Positions 34,802-45,203 are shown, counted from the first letter of the stretch. The stretch is 64,000 bases of DNA from Trinickia sp. Y13 (GCF_029522115.1 NZ_JAKWFK010000006.1:62001-126000), one strand, 5' to 3'. Program-made: numbers and translations. Notes: a model not told the origin generated them from the sequence alone.

Positions 34802-36378
34802 TCAAGAAACTCATTCGCAAGCTATTCGGCCAAGACACGGATGCGGCCGCCCGAGACGACTCGCTCGCCGAGGAAGCGGTTTGGACCGACGCCGCCGCCG
34901 AACTCGCCGATCAAGCGCCCGAGCCGCCGCGCCGCAAAAAGGCCCGCACCGACAAGCGCGCAGCCGCGCCTGGCCCCGATGCACCCGTCATTCTGTCGTC
35001 CGACATTCATGGCATCGATCCCTCGCTGATCTCGCGCAACGCCGTACGCGTGACCGATACGTTGCAACAGGCGGGCTACCGCGCGTTCATCGTCGGCGGG
35101 GCCGTGCGCGATTTGCTGCTCGGCATCGCGCCGAAGGATTTCGATGTCGCCACCGACGCAACGCCCGAACAAGTGCAGCGCCTGTTCCGCCGCGCGCGGT
35201 TGATCGGCCGGCGCTTTCAGATCGTGCACGTGCAGTTCGGGCAAGAGATCATCGAGGTCTCGACCTTCCGCGCGCTCATGGATGCGCCGAAGCAGGCCCC
35301 CGCCGAGCAGGGCGAAGCGGCGGCGGCGCCGCCCAAGCGCCTGCGCCGCGAAGAGCTCGATCGCCGCACCCATGCCGTCGATGCGAGCGGGCGCGTGCTG
35401 CGCGACAACGTCTGGGGCGAGCAGCATGAAGACGCCACGCGCCGCGACTTCACGATCAACGCCATGTATTACGATCCTGCGACGCAAACGGTGCTCGATT
35501 ATCACAACGGCATGGCCGATATGCGCGCCCGCGTGTTGCGCATGATCGGCGATCCGGCCACGCGCTACCGCGAGGATCCGGTGCGGATGCTGCGCGTCGT
35601 GCGTTTCGCGGCCAAGCTTGGCTTCGAAATCGACGAGGCCACGCGTGCGCCGATCCAACCGCTCGCCGATCTCGTCCACAACGTGCCGGCCGCTCGCCTG
35701 TTCGACGAAATGCTCAAGTTGCTACTGTCGGGTCATGCGTTGGCCTGCCTGAAGCAGCTTCGCAAGGAAGGGCTGCATCACGGCCTGCTGCCCCTGCTCG
35801 ATGTCGTGCTGGAGCAGCCGCATGGCGAATCGTTCATTACGCTGGCACTGAACAGCACCGACGCGCGCGTCAAGGCCGGCAAGCCGATCTCGCCGGGCTT
35901 CCTTTTCGCGACGCTGCTCTGGCACGACGTCCAGCAGCGCGCGCAGCAATACGAGGCCGGTGGCGAATATGCGGTGCCCGCGCTCCATCACGCCATGGAC
36001 GACGTCCTCGAGATGCAGACCGAGAAGCTTGCGATCCACAAGCGTTTCTCGGCCGACATGCGCGAAATCTGGGGTTTGCAGTCGCGCCTCGAAAAACGCT
36101 CCGGACGCAGCCCGCTCAAGCTCATCGAACACCAAAGATTTAGAGCGGGTTATGATTTCCTCCTATTACGGTGCGAATCGGGAGAACTCGATCCCGCAAT
36201 CGGAGCATGGTGGGGCGCCTTCATCGAAGGCACTGCGGCCGAACGCGAAGCACTGCTATCGCAAGGCGGCCGCGAGCGGGCGCCGCGCAAACGGCGGCGG
36301 CGCGGTGGACGCGCTCGCTCGGCCGGGGAAGCGGAACCGGCGGGCGCAGAGAGCGCGCCGCGCCAGCAAGAGGACTGA
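34798..36378 (+). CDS. pcnB: PcnB, poly(A) polymerase I
   Basis: A 526-residue nucleotidyltransferase that adds 3' poly(A) tails and promotes RNA decay. The class II catalytic signature is present: FIVGGAVRDLLLG near 92-105 and KDFDVATDATPEQVQRLFRRARLIGRRF just after. REDPVRMLRVVRFAAKLGF is the tRNA-nucleotidyltransferase-like neck. A Lys/Arg/Pro insert sits near 163-185, and the C-terminus is strongly basic ([11 protein letters not shown]), suited to RNA binding. The GTG start overlaps the HAD gene stop. Confidence 0.95.
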   Translation: MIKKLIRKLFGQDTDAAARDDSLAEEAVWTDAAAELADQAPEPPRRKKARTDKRAAAPGPDAPVILSSDIHGIDPSLISRNAVRVTDTLQQAGYRAFIVGGAVRDLLLGIAPKDFDVATDATPEQVQRLFRRARLIGRRFQIVHVQFGQEIIEVSTFRALMDAPKQAPAEQGEAAAAPPKRLRREELDRRTHAVDASGRVLRDNVWGEQHEDATRRDFTINAMYYDPATQTVLDYHNGMADMRARVLRMIGDPATRYREDPVRMLRVVRFAAKLGFEIDEATRAPIQPLADLVHNVPAARLFDEMLKLLLSGHALACLKQLRKEGLHHGLLPLLDVVLEQPHGESFITLALNSTDARVKAGKPISPGFLFATLLWHDVQQRAQQYEAGGEYAVPALHHAMDDVLEMQTEKLAIHKRFSADMREIWGLQSRLEKRSGRSPLKLIEHQRFRAGYDFLLLRCESGELDPAIGAWWGAFIEGTAAEREALLSQGGRERAPRKRRRRGGRARSAGEAEPAGAESAPRQQED

Positions 36379-36444
36379 CCCGGCGGCGGCGCGCCGGGCG
36401 ATTGCGAAGAATTGCCAAGTCATGAAGTCGTAGGAAGCCATGCC

Positions 36445-36993
36445 ATGACGGTTGCTTATCTCGGTCTAGGCGCGAACCTCGGGGATGCTCGCCAATCCCT
36501 GAAGGATGCGGTCGTCTGCCTCGCCCAGCAGCACACCATCACCGTGCTCGCGAAATCGAGCCTTTACCGCACCGCGCCGATCGATGCGGGCGGCGACGAT
36601 TACTACAACCTCGTCGTCAAGCTCGAGACCTCGCTCAGCGCGCAAGCGCTGCTCGCGCTCTGTCATCGCATCGAACATCAATTCGGGCGGGAGCGCCCGT
36701 TCCATAATGCGCCGCGCACGCTCGATCTCGATATCGTCCTCTATGGCGACGCGTGCATCGACTTCCCCGATCTCGTCGTCCCGCATCCGCGTGCGTTCGA
36801 GCGTGCGTTCGTGCTCGTGCCGCTGGTCGAGATCGATCCGGACATTTCGATCCCCGGCCGCGGGCGCGCCGATGCGCTGCTGCCCGCGGTGGCGCATCAG
36901 CGCATCGAGAAAGTGAAGACCTGTTGCTGCCCGAAGATCGATGCGGTGACGAGCGGGGCCGCAACGGGCGCCGGCAAGACGGGGGGTCGATGA
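36445..36993 (+). CDS. folK: FolK, 6-hydroxymethyl-7,8-dihydropterin pyrophosphokinase
   Basis: A 182-residue HPPK of folate synthesis that transfers pyrophosphate from ATP to the pterin. Motifs: AYLGLGANLGD at the start, SLYRTAPIDAGGDDYYNLVVKLET, FGRERPFHNAPRTLDLDIVLYGD and VPHPRAFERAFVLVPL. ATG 36445 is set by an AGGAAG ribosome-binding site 7 bp upstream; the frame extends 11 codons further. The C-terminus of about 25 residues beyond the fold is Cys/Ala-rich and unconserved. Overlaps the kinase gene by ATGA. Confidence 0.96.
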   Translation: MTVAYLGLGANLGDARQSLKDAVVCLAQQHTITVLAKSSLYRTAPIDAGGDDYYNLVVKLETSLSAQALLALCHRIEHQFGRERPFHNAPRTLDLDIVLYGDACIDFPDLVVPHPRAFERAFVLVPLVEIDPDISIPGRGRADALLPAVAHQRIEKVKTCCCPKIDAVTSGAATGAGKTGGR

Positions 36994-37667
36994 ACGCAAC
37001 GCCTGTGACCGTGACCGCGCCAGATCTGCGCGCCTTGCACCGCTACATCGCGATCGAAGGGCCGATCGGCGCGGGCAAGACGTCGCTCGCGCACCGGCTC
37101 GCCGAACGCTGGCCGGTGCGCACGCTGCTCGAGCGCCCCGAGGCCAATCCGTTCCTAGCGCGCTTTTACGGCGACATGCCGCGTTACGCACTCGCGACCG
37201 AGTTGCAATTTGCGTTGCAGCGCGCCGAAGAAAGCCGCCAAATGGCGGACTTGCTCGCCCAGGGCGTGGCCGTCATTACCGATTTCATTCCTCAGAAAAG
37301 CGCCGTATTCGCGCGTCTTACGCTCTCGGATGACGAATGGAGGCTCTATCAGTCGCTGACGGCGCGGATCGATACGACCGCGGCGGGCGCCCCGGATCTC
37401 GTCATCCATTTGCAAGCGAGCGCGCCGACGCTGCACGCCCGCGTGGAAAAGCGCGGCCGTGCCGAAGAAGGTCGAATTTCCGAAGCGTACCTGCGCCAAT
37501 TGAGCGACGCCTACGACCTGTTCTTCTATCACTATGACGAAAGCCCCGTGTTGACCGTCAACACCGAGCATCTGAACTTGCTCGAATCGGACGCCGACTT
37601 CGCGCTGCTGCTCGAGCAGATCGAGACGATGCGCGGGCGCAAGACGAGCTTCGTCAAAGCCGAGTAA
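36990..37667 (+). CDS. Deoxynucleoside kinase-family protein
   Basis: A 225-residue P-loop kinase of the deoxyadenosine/deoxyguanosine kinase family. P-loop GPIGAGKT at 24-31; LLERPEANPFLARFYGDMPRYALATELQF carries the substrate-site Glu and the conserved Asn-Pro-Phe-Leu; DFIPQKSAVFARL is the DRS-like motif in altered form, and RVEKRGRAEEGRISEAYL the lid. It salvages deoxynucleosides or phosphorylates a related small molecule. The position between folK and panB recurs in beta-proteobacteria. It is translationally coupled to folK (ATGA). Confidence 0.88.
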   Translation: MNATPVTVTAPDLRALHRYIAIEGPIGAGKTSLAHRLAERWPVRTLLERPEANPFLARFYGDMPRYALATELQFALQRAEESRQMADLLAQGVAVITDFIPQKSAVFARLTLSDDEWRLYQSLTARIDTTAAGAPDLVIHLQASAPTLHARVEKRGRAEEGRISEAYLRQLSDAYDLFFYHYDESPVLTVNTEHLNLLESDADFALLLEQIETMRGRKTSFVKAE

Positions 37668-37724
37668 TATCCGGCCCGAGGGCGCGCCCGCGCCGATGTC
37701 CTCTTCCCGAATACGAGACTTCCG

Positions 37725-38540
37725 ATGACTTATTTGCAGGACTCCAATCGGCCGAAAATCACCGTGCCGAAACTGCAAGCAATGCGTGAAGCCGGCGAAA
37801 AGATCGCGATGCTCACCTGCTACGACGCAAGCTTCGCGGCGCTGCTCGACCGCTGCGGCGTCGACGTTCTGCTGATCGGCGATTCGCTCGGCAACGTCTT
37901 GCAAGGTCAAAGCACGACGCTGCCCGTGACGCTCGCCGATATCGCCTATCACACCGCCTGTGTCGCACGCGCGCAGCCGCGCGGCCTGATCGTCGCCGAC
38001 TTGCCGTTCGGCACCTACGGCACGCCGGCAGACGCGTTCGCCAGCTCCGTCGAACTCATGCGGGCCGGCGCGCATATGGTCAAGCTCGAGGGCGGTGAAT
38101 GGCTCGCTGAAACCGTCCGCTTCTTGGTCGAGCGCTCCGTGCCCGTGTGTGCGCATCTGGGCCTCACGCCGCAATCGGTGCATGCGTTCGGCGGCTTCAA
38201 AGTGCAGGGCAGAACGGACGAAGGGGCGAAGCGCCTGCTCGCCGACGCCCTATCGATGCAAGACGCCGGCGCGCAGTTGCTCGTGCTCGAAGCCGTGCCG
38301 CCGGCCGTCGCGGCGAACGTCACGGACGCCATCGCCATTCCGACGATCGGCATCGGCGCGGGGGTCGACTGCTCCGGCCAAGTGCTCGTGCTGCACGACA
38401 TGCTCGGCATCTTTCCCGGCAAGCCGGCTCGCTTCGTAAAGGATTTCATGGCGGGCGCACCGAGCATCGCAGCCGCCATAGAGGCCTATGTGAAGGCGGT
38501 TAAAGACGGCACGTTCCCCGGGCCTGAGCACGTTTTCTAA
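37725..38540 (+). CDS. panB: PanB, 3-methyl-2-oxobutanoate hydroxymethyltransferase
   Basis: A 271-residue enzyme making ketopantoate from ketoisovalerate and methylenetetrahydrofolate, the first step to pantothenate. Signatures: [73 protein letters not shown] and [21 protein letters not shown]. Length is typical. It follows the kinase gene after 57 bp; its folate cofactor links it functionally to folK upstream and pabB downstream. Confidence 0.97.
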   Translation: MTYLQDSNRPKITVPKLQAMREAGEKIAMLTCYDASFAALLDRCGVDVLLIGDSLGNVLQGQSTTLPVTLADIAYHTACVARAQPRGLIVADLPFGTYGTPADAFASSVELMRAGAHMVKLEGGEWLAETVRFLVERSVPVCAHLGLTPQSVHAFGGFKVQGRTDEGAKRLLADALSMQDAGAQLLVLEAVPPAVAANVTDAIAIPTIGIGAGVDCSGQVLVLHDMLGIFPGKPARFVKDFMAGAPSIAAAIEAYVKAVKDGTFPGPEHVF

Positions 38541-38555
38541 GGCTGTTAGAACGGC

Positions 38556-38580
38556 GTCGCCGCGCGCTTGCCGCGGCGAC
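38556..38580 (+). terminator. Hairpin between panB and pabB
   Basis: gtcgccgcg (38556-38564) pairs with cgcggcgac (38572-38580) around a 7-nt loop in the convergent gap between panB and pabB. No T-run follows, so it is a candidate bidirectional terminator only. Confidence 0.5.
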
Positions 38581-38635
38581 GCTCGCGCAGGAACACCCAA
38601 ACGCCTTCGGGGCGTGGCGCCGGATGGCCGTGCAG

Positions 38636-40654
38636 CTACGCGCGGCCGGTGATGAGTCGCGCGGGCAATGCACCCCGCAGCGCATTGCAAATCACGAGCG
38701 CTTGCGCGGATAGCAAGTCCTCGCGCCTCAGCGTTCGCTCGCGCGCCTGCATGGCTGGATCCTCGAGCAACACGTGCCGCATCACACCCGGCAGCAGCCC
38801 GGCGCCAAGCGGCGGCGTGTACCAATGTCCGTCGAGCTTGATGAAAATATTGGAGCGCCCGCCCTCGGTCAGCTCTCCCCGCTCGTTGAAGAACAGCATG
38901 TCGAAGCCGCCCTTGGCTTCCGCTAGCCGCCACGCCCGGTCGTATTCGGCGCGCGCGGTGGTCTTGTGCCGCAGCAAAAACTCCCGCGAGCGCGTCGCGG
39001 CGAAGCCGTGATCGCACGCGAGTAGGACCCCGACCGGCGCCGATTCATCGAATCGCCCTGCAGCCGATTGCGCAAGGCGCGCTACGGCGCCGAGCGGGCC
39101 GCCCGTGATCTCGACCTCGCCGTTCTTGCTCAGTGCGAGCCGCACGCGATGCGCCGTGCCTTTGGGCAAATTCCCGCAATGCACGGCGAGGCGTTCGCGC
39201 AGCGAATCGGCGTTGAACGCAAACCCGAGCTCGGCCGCACTGCGGCCCAGCCGAGCGAGATGGAGATCCCGATAGCGAACACCGTGTTCATGGGTCCCAT
39301 GCATCGTCTCGAAAATCTGGAAGCCCGGGTCGGCGGCGGTCAGAAAGGTTGCCTTGAGCCGACATTCCGCGTATTCGTCCGCGGCCACGCTATCGAGCAC
39401 GATGCCGCCGCCGACACCCATCGTCCCGCGCCGCGTTCCACCGGCATCGTCGTGCGGCGCGCCGCCGAGCGTGAGCGTGCGGATTGCAACCGATAGGCAG
39501 AAATCGCCACAGCACGGCTCGCCCTCGGGCGATGCGCCCGGCGCTTCGACCCAGCCGATCATCCCGGTATAGAGCCCGCGCGGCGTCGTCTCGATTTCGT
39601 CGATGAGTTGCATCGTCCGATGCTTGGGCGCACCGGTAATCGATCCGCAGGGGAACAGCGCCCGCAAGATGTCTGCAAACGAGGTCCGTTCGCGCAGATT
39701 GGCTTCGATCGTCGACGTCATCGCCCAGATCGATGGATACGCTTCGACCGAAAACAGCGCCGGCACGCAAACCGAGCCCGTCTGGGCGACGCGCGAAACA
39801 TCGTTGCGCAGCAGGTCGACGATCATCAGGTTTTCGGCGCGGTTTTTCGCGTCAGCGCCGAGGAACGCCTTCGCTCGCGCATCGTCGGCAGGGGACGACC
39901 CGCGCGCCGTGGTGCCTTTCATCGGCCGCGTGCGCAAGCGCTCGCCTGCTTTCTCCACGAAAAGTTCGGGCGAACAAGAGAGCACCCACTCGTCGCCCGG
40001 CAGTGCGATGAGCGCGCCATAGCGCACGGGTTGCCGCGCACGCAGCCGCCGATACAGCCCGACGGGCGATCCGAATGCATCGAACGTCAGGCGATAGGTG
40101 TAGTTGATTTGGTAGGACTCACCGGCACGCAGCGCGTCATGCACTGCGGCGATTGCGGCGGTGAACGCTTCCGGCGTCACGCTTTCGACGATATTGCCCG
40201 CACCGGCCACCGACGGCGCGGCCAATGGCGCATCGTCGGGCGCCGGCGTGGATGGAGCCGTAGGGGCTGACTGGGCGGTATCGAGAGCGTGCTGCGCCTG
40301 CGCGTCGAGCCGGGCCAGCCATGCATCGACCTCATCGCGCGAGCGCTTTTCACACCGTTCGAACAACAAGAAGCGTAGCGAGGCATCGCCCCGCTGCCCG
40401 GGAATGGCCCCACGTGCGGCGGTTCGCCCGCCGAATTCGAGATCGCGCCCGAATTCGTAGTCCCCCAACACGACCGCGTGCAGGCCCGCGCGCATGTCGC
40501 CTTCAGCCGCCGCGCAGACGGCATCGAGCATCGCGATGTCGGTGCAGATGTGCTCGCGGACGAACCCCGTGTAAAGGCGGCTCGTGGCGGCCGCCTCGCT
40601 CGCATCGCAATCGTCGAGCAGCGCGAAAAGCGCGCTGCGTGTTCCTGCGTTCAT
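38636..40654 (-). CDS. pabB: Fused PabB-PabC: aminodeoxychorismate synthase component I and lyase
   Basis: A 672-residue bifunctional protein for 4-aminobenzoate (folate) synthesis. Residues up to about 430 form the chorismate-binding domain: SYQINYTYRLTFDAFG, CSPELFVEK, RPMKGTTARG, AENLMIVDLLRNDVSRV and FPCGSITGAPKHRTMQLI. The C-terminal 230 residues are a class IV PLP aminotransferase-fold lyase with FQIFETMHG, the Lys of LLRHKTTARAEYDRAW and ELTEGGRSNIFI. The fusion lets one protein carry out both steps apart from the glutaminase PabA, which is not in this window. ATG 40654. Confidence 0.94.
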   Translation of the reverse strand: MNAGTRSALFALLDDCDASEAAATSRLYTGFVREHICTDIAMLDAVCAAAEGDMRAGLHAVVLGDYEFGRDLEFGGRTAARGAIPGQRGDASLRFLLFERCEKRSRDEVDAWLARLDAQAQHALDTAQSAPTAPSTPAPDDAPLAAPSVAGAGNIVESVTPEAFTAAIAAVHDALRAGESYQINYTYRLTFDAFGSPVGLYRRLRARQPVRYGALIALPGDEWVLSCSPELFVEKAGERLRTRPMKGTTARGSSPADDARAKAFLGADAKNRAENLMIVDLLRNDVSRVAQTGSVCVPALFSVEAYPSIWAMTSTIEANLRERTSFADILRALFPCGSITGAPKHRTMQLIDEIETTPRGLYTGMIGWVEAPGASPEGEPCCGDFCLSVAIRTLTLGGAPHDDAGGTRRGTMGVGGGIVLDSVAADEYAECRLKATFLTAADPGFQIFETMHGTHEHGVRYRDLHLARLGRSAAELGFAFNADSLRERLAVHCGNLPKGTAHRVRLALSKNGEVEITGGPLGAVARLAQSAAGRFDESAPVGVLLACDHGFAATRSREFLLRHKTTARAEYDRAWRLAEAKGGFDMLFFNERGELTEGGRSNIFIKLDGHWYTPPLGAGLLPGVMRHVLLEDPAMQARERTLRREDLLSAQALVICNALRGALPARLITGRA

Positions 40655-40718
40655 CTACCCTTCCATCGGCGCTGTGCGAAGGCGCATCATGCAACGGCTC
40701 GCTCGGTCGATAAACCCG

Positions 40719-41852
40719 TCAATCGAAGAAACTCTTTACGCGATCGAACCAGCTCTTGCTCTGTGGGCTGTGGCGCGGGCCGCCTTCGACGAGCGACTTC
40801 TCGAATTGCTTGAGCAGGTCGCGCTGCGTCTCGGTCAGCTTCACCGGCGTTTCGACTTGCACATGGACGTACAAATCGCCCGGCACGCTCGCGCGCAGGC
40901 CCTTGATGCCCTTGCCGCGCAAGCGGAACGTCTTGCCCGATTGCGTGCCTTCCGGCACCGTGAAAGTCGCACGCCCGGCGAGTGTCGGCACTTCGATCTC
41001 GCCGCCAAGCGCCGCCGTCGTAAACGGAATCGGCATTTGACAATGCAGATCGTCGCCGTCGCGCTCGAACACCGAATGCTGCTTGATGTGGATTTCGACG
41101 TACAGATCGCCCGGCGGCCCGCCGTTCACGCCCGGCTCGCCGTTGCCCGACGAGCGAATGCGCATGCCATCGTCGATCCCGGCGGGAATCTTGACCTCGA
41201 GCGTCTTCGTCTCTTTCACCTTGCCCGCGCCGTGGCAATTCGTGCAGGGATCGGGGATGTACATGCCGCTGCCGTGGCACTTCGGGCAGGTTTGCTGAAT
41301 GCTGAAAAAGCCCTGCGACATGCGCACCGCCCCGGAGCCGCCACAGGTCGGGCAAGTCTCGGGCTTCGTGCCTGGCTTCGCGCCGGAGCCGTGGCAAATC
41401 TCGCACGAGACCCAGCTCGGCACGCGGATCTGCGTTTCGCAACCGTGCGCAGCTTGCTCGAGCGTGATCTCCATGCTGTAGCGCAGATCGGCGCCGCGAT
41501 ACACCTGCGGGCCGGCACGGCCGCGCCCCGCGCCACCGGCCGCCTGGCCGAAGATGTCGCCGAAGATGTCGCCGAACGCGTCCGCGAAGCCGCCAAAACC
41601 CTGCGCACCCGCACCGGCCATGTTCGGATCGACGCCCGCATGGCCGTATTGGTCGTACGCTGCGCGCTTTTGCGCGTCGGAGAGCATTTCATAGGCTTCC
41701 TTCGCCTCCTTGAAATGCTCTTCCGCATTCTTGTTGTCCGGGTTGCGGTCGGGGTGGTACTTCATCGCGAGCTTGCGATACGCCTTCTTGATCTCGTCGT
41801 CGCTCGCGTTCTTCGCAACGCCCAGAACCTCGTAGTAATCCCGTTTCGCCAT
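40719..41852 (-). CDS. dnaJ: DnaJ, Hsp40 co-chaperone
   Basis: A 377-residue class I J-protein that delivers substrates to DnaK and stimulates its ATPase. It has the J-domain with YHPDRN (HPD), a Gly/Phe-rich stretch [20 protein letters not shown], and four zinc-finger repeats [24 protein letters not shown] and CTNCHGAG, then the substrate-binding C-terminal domains. ATG 41852 gives the standard [11 protein letters not shown] start; 16 upstream codons were excluded. It lies 246 bp after dnaK. Confidence 0.97.
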   Translation of the reverse strand: MAKRDYYEVLGVAKNASDDEIKKAYRKLAMKYHPDRNPDNKNAEEHFKEAKEAYEMLSDAQKRAAYDQYGHAGVDPNMAGAGAQGFGGFADAFGDIFGDIFGQAAGGAGRGRAGPQVYRGADLRYSMEITLEQAAHGCETQIRVPSWVSCEICHGSGAKPGTKPETCPTCGGSGAVRMSQGFFSIQQTCPKCHGSGMYIPDPCTNCHGAGKVKETKTLEVKIPAGIDDGMRIRSSGNGEPGVNGGPPGDLYVEIHIKQHSVFERDGDDLHCQMPIPFTTAALGGEIEVPTLAGRATFTVPEGTQSGKTFRLRGKGIKGLRASVPGDLYVHVQVETPVKLTETQRDLLKQFEKSLVEGGPRHSPQSKSWFDRVKSFFD

Positions 41853-42098
41853 CGGTATACCGCCGGCTCGCGCTTTGGGGCGCGACCGCTCCTTTTGCAT
41901 ACTGTGGAGTCTTGCGACTCGTTAGGCGGGCGCCACGCGGCCGCATCCACCGGCCTCAAGCCCCGCCCTCCATAAAACAAATGTGCCCGGAGAACCCGAA
42001 GGCCCGCCAGGCGTTGGTCCGGCAGGCGCTTCTCTCGATCGAGAACGAATCGAGAATGAAGCGCCCGCCGCCTCACGGCGCGATACCGCAGCCGTCGG

Positions 42099-44069
42099 TC
42101 AGTCCTTCTTCACTTCCTTGAACTCGGCGTCGACGACATCGTCTTCGGCCTTGCCCGCGCCTTGGCCCGCGCTCGCACCGGCCGCGCCGGCCGCACCCGC
42201 CGACGCTCCGCCGGCCGCCGCACCCGCGGCGCCTTGCGCTTGCATGTCGGCGTACATCTTCTCGCCGAGCTTTTGCGACGCCGTGGCGACGGCTTCGATC
42301 TTCGCCTCGATCGTGGCCTTATCGGCCGAGCTGCTCTTGAGCGATTCTTCCAGCTCTTTGAGCGCCGACTCGATCTTCTCCTTCTCGCCAGCCTCGATCT
42401 TGTCGCCGTACTCGGTCAGCGCCTTCTTCGTGCTGTGCACGAGCGCATCGCCTTGGTTCCGGGCATCGGCCAACTCGCGCAGACGGTGATCTTCCTCGGC
42501 GTTCGCCTCGGCATCCTTCACCATCTTCTCGATTTCGGCTTCGGACAGACCCGAGTTGGCCTTGATCGTGATCTTGTTTTCCTTACCCGTCGCCTTGTCT
42601 TTCGCCCCGACGTGCAAGATACCGTTCGCGTCGATGTCGAACGTCACTTCGATCTGAGGCACGCCGCGCGGCGCAGGCGGGATGCCTTCGAGGTTGAACT
42701 CGCCGAGCAGCTTGTTGCCCGCGGCCATCTCGCGCTCGCCTTGGAACACCTTGATCGTCACGGCCGATTGGTTGTCGTCCGCCGTCGAATACACCTGCGA
42801 GTGCTTCGTCGGAATCGTGGTGTTCTTGTTGATCATCTTCGTCATCACGCCGCCCAGCGTTTCGATGCCGAGCGAGAGCGGCGTCACGTCGAGCAGCAGC
42901 ACGTCCTTACGATCGCCCGAGAGCACTTGCCCTTGGATCGCGGCCCCGACAGCCACGGCTTCGTCCGGGTTCACGTCGCGGCGCGGCTCTTTGCCGAAGA
43001 ATTCCTTGACCGTGTCTTGCACCTTCGGCATACGCGTCATGCCGCCCACGAGAATCACGTCGTCGATATCGCTGACCTTCACGCCGGCGTCTTTGATCGC
43101 GATCCGGCACGGCTCGACCGTGCGCGCGATCAAATCCTCGACGAGCGCTTCGAGCTTGGCGCGCGTGATCTTCAGGTTCAAGTGCTTGGGGCCCGAAGCG
43201 TCAGCCGTGATGTACGGCAGATTGATTTCGGTCTGCTGGCTCGAGGACAGCTCGATCTTCGCCTTTTCCGCGGCTTCCTTCAGACGCTGCAACGCGAGCA
43301 CGTCCTTGGACAGATCGACGCCCTGCTCCTTCTTGAACTCGCCGATGATGTAATCGATGATGCGCTGGTCGAAGTCTTCACCGCCAAGGAACGTGTCGCC
43401 GTTCGTCGACAGCACTTCGAACTGCATTTCACCGTCGACGTCGGCGATCTCGATGATCGAAACGTCGAACGTGCCGCCGCCGAGGTCATACACGGCGATC
43501 TTGCGGTCGCCCTTTTCGGCTTTGTCCAGACCGAACGCGAGCGCGGCCGCGGTCGGCTCGTTGATGATCCGCTTGACTTCGAGGCCCGCGATGCGGCCCG
43601 CGTCCTTCGTGGCTTGGCGCTGGCTGTCGTTGAAGTAGGCCGGCACCGTGATCACGGCTTCCGTGACCGGCTCGCCAAGGTAGTCCTCAGCCGTCTTCTT
43701 CATCTTGCGCAGCACTTCCGCCGAAATTTGCGGCGGCGCAAGCTTCTGGTCGTGCGCTTCGACCCAGGCGTCGCCGTTCTCGGCCTTGATGATCTTGTAC
43801 GGCATCAGGCCGATGTCTTTCTGCACTTCTTTTTCTTCGAAGCGGCGGCCGATCAGGCGCTTGACGGCGAACAGCGTGTGCTTCGGGTTCGTGACCGACT
43901 GACGCTTGGCCGGGGCCCCGACGAGAATTTCATTGTCGTCCATGTAGGCGATGACCGACGGGGTCGTGCGCGCACCCTCCGAGTTCTCGATCACTTTCAC
44001 CTGGTTGCCTTCCATCAGCGCCACGCACGAGTTCGTGGTGCCGAGGTCGATACCGATAATCTTGCCCAT
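42099..44069 (-). CDS. dnaK: DnaK, Hsp70 chaperone
   Basis: A 656-residue Hsp70. The ATPase domain starts [14 protein letters not shown] and shows [31 protein letters not shown] and [16 protein letters not shown]; the linker [16 protein letters not shown] precedes the substrate-binding domain, and the lid ends in an Ala/Gly-rich segment and [10 protein letters not shown]. It acts with DnaJ and GrpE in folding and heat-shock control. The order grpE, thioredoxin-like gene, dnaK, dnaJ is read leftward. A possible heat-shock -35 element and an inverted repeat lie 80-115 bp upstream. Confidence 0.98.
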   Translation of the reverse strand: MGKIIGIDLGTTNSCVALMEGNQVKVIENSEGARTTPSVIAYMDDNEILVGAPAKRQSVTNPKHTLFAVKRLIGRRFEEKEVQKDIGLMPYKIIKAENGDAWVEAHDQKLAPPQISAEVLRKMKKTAEDYLGEPVTEAVITVPAYFNDSQRQATKDAGRIAGLEVKRIINEPTAAALAFGLDKAEKGDRKIAVYDLGGGTFDVSIIEIADVDGEMQFEVLSTNGDTFLGGEDFDQRIIDYIIGEFKKEQGVDLSKDVLALQRLKEAAEKAKIELSSSQQTEINLPYITADASGPKHLNLKITRAKLEALVEDLIARTVEPCRIAIKDAGVKVSDIDDVILVGGMTRMPKVQDTVKEFFGKEPRRDVNPDEAVAVGAAIQGQVLSGDRKDVLLLDVTPLSLGIETLGGVMTKMINKNTTIPTKHSQVYSTADDNQSAVTIKVFQGEREMAAGNKLLGEFNLEGIPPAPRGVPQIEVTFDIDANGILHVGAKDKATGKENKITIKANSGLSEAEIEKMVKDAEANAEEDHRLRELADARNQGDALVHSTKKALTEYGDKIEAGEKEKIESALKELEESLKSSSADKATIEAKIEAVATASQKLGEKMYADMQAQGAAGAAAGGASAGAAGAAGASAGQGAGKAEDDVVDAEFKEVKKD

Positions 44070-44149
44070 TTTTCGTAATCTCCTAGATATCCGATCGCTT
44101 CGACGAGACGGCGCTTCGTTCGCGCAGCCGCCCCGCTCAATTCATACCT

Positions 44150-44184
44150 GCACTCAAGGTGAGTGCCGCCGCATCGATTTCAAG
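44150..44184 (-). promoter_or_regulatory. Candidate dnaK control element: sigma-32-like -35 plus inverted repeat
   Basis: On the minus strand CTTGAAA (44184-44178) is a perfect sigma-32 -35 box. Where the -10 should lie, 14 bp on, the match is poor (CTCACCTT), and a perfect inverted repeat gcactc-aaggt-gagtgc (44150-44166) overlaps it. The CACTC/GAGTG halves recall the HrcA operator (CIRCE), but with a 5-nt instead of a 9-nt spacer and no TTAG/CTAA ends. Confidence 0.35.
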
Positions 44185-44202
44185 CCCCTAAGGCCCAGGC
44201 GG

Positions 44203-44592
44203 TCATCCGTTTTTCTCGATTTTTGCCCTTGCCGCATCCACGGCCGCCGCAAATTGCGCCAGCCCGTGCCAACCGGTCGCACGCCCCAGCCGCTTGCCCC
44301 GGTGAAAGAAGAACCAGATCGGCACGCCGTGCTGCACGAACCGGCGCCCCAGCTCGCGATGCTCGTAGACGTTGGCGTGGAACCACGTCAGGCCCAGCGA
44401 GCGGATCGCCTCCGGTTGCGCCAGCATCGCCTTCTTCGCGATCTCGCAATTGAAGCAATCCCCGCCCCAGAAGAAGACCACGGCCAGCGCATCGCCGCTC
44501 GAGGCGAGCGCCTCGTCGATCGTCTCCGCCGTGACTTCCCGCATCTCGAATACCGAGAAAGCGGTGGCGTCGACCTCGTGCGCGCTCATCAT
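44203..44592 (-). CDS. Thioredoxin-fold protein with CFNC motif, between grpE and dnaK
   Basis: A 129-residue cytoplasmic thioredoxin-like protein. The active-site region reads FFWGGDCFNCEIAKKAML (Cys46, Cys49), a CxxC without the usual WCGPC context, followed by the cis-Pro loop HGVPIWFFFHRGKRLG. It has no signal peptide. Its location inside the heat-shock block suggests a redox partner or chaperone-linked role, which is inference. Two adjacent ATGs (44592 and 44589) can start it; it lies 26 bp after grpE and so is probably part of that transcript. Confidence 0.87.
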   Translation of the reverse strand: MMSAHEVDATAFSVFEMREVTAETIDEALASSGDALAVVFFWGGDCFNCEIAKKAMLAQPEAIRSLGLTWFHANVYEHRELGRRFVQHGVPIWFFFHRGKRLGRATGWHGLAQFAAAVDAARAKIEKNG

Positions 44593-44618
44593 CGGTCCTT
44601 CGGCCCGGCGCGGCGCAC

Positions 44619-45203
44619 CTACTTCGGCTGCGCGACCGTGACGAGCGCGGGACGCAGCACGCGATCGGCGATCACATAACCCTTTTGCAGCACCGAAACG
44701 ACCGTGTTCGGCTCCTGTTCGGCGGGCACCATCGAGATCGCCTGATGACGATGCGGATCGAATTTCTCGCCGAGCGGATTGACCGCAACGACGCGCCCTT
44801 TTTCCATTGCGCTCGACAGCTGGCGCAGCGTCAATTCGACGCCTTCGCGCAGTTTGACCCCATCGCCGGAGGTGTCCGCCAGCGCGGCTTCGAGGCTATC
44901 GAGCACGGGCAGAAGGTGCTCGGCGAAGCTCTCGATCGCGAACTTGCGCGCTTTGGCCACGTCTTCGGCGGCGCGGCGGCGCACGTTTTCCGTCTCGGCC
45001 TTCGCCCGCAGAAAATCCTCGTTGAGCGCCGCGAGCTTCGCTTGGGCATCGGCCAGCGCAGCGTCGGCAGTGCCGGCAGCGTCGAGCGGCTCGCCTTGCG
45101 CAGCGGCAGTTTGCGCTGCGACGTTCTCGGCCGCCGATTGTTGCGCTGCTCCTTCGGGAGCTTGCTGCGAGTGGCTGGCCGGATTGTCTTGCGTAGGTTC
45201 CAT
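44619..45203 (-). CDS. grpE: GrpE, nucleotide exchange factor of DnaK
   Basis: A 194-residue protein. The N-terminal 60 residues are Ala/Gln-rich and disordered-looking; a long coiled-coil helix follows ([31 protein letters not shown]), then [12 protein letters not shown] and the beta-wing with [16 protein letters not shown] and [24 protein letters not shown]. GrpE releases ADP from DnaK and acts as a thermosensor. ATG 45203 gives the usual N-terminus. It is headed by a good sigma-32 promoter. Confidence 0.96.
   Translation of the reverse strand: MEPTQDNPASHSQQAPEGAAQQSAAENVAAQTAAAQGEPLDAAGTADAALADAQAKLAALNEDFLRAKAETENVRRRAAEDVAKARKFAIESFAEHLLPVLDSLEAALADTSGDGVKLREGVELTLRQLSSAMEKGRVVAVNPLGEKFDPHRHQAISMVPAEQEPNTVVSVLQKGYVIADRVLRPALVTVAQPK

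Noticed and set aside
42020-42070. An imperfect hairpin after dnaK as a terminator
   Set aside because: The arms (ggcgcttctctcga / tcgagaatgaagcgcc) need a 2-nt bulge and there is no T-run.
42162-44078. A 638-codon plus-strand frame across dnaK
   Set aside because: Shadow of dnaK; low-complexity Arg/Leu/His product with no recognisable fold.
44150-44166. A true CIRCE (HrcA) operator before dnaK
   Set aside because: The spacer is 5 nt rather than 9 and the outer TTAG/CTAA bases are missing; listed only as a variant element.
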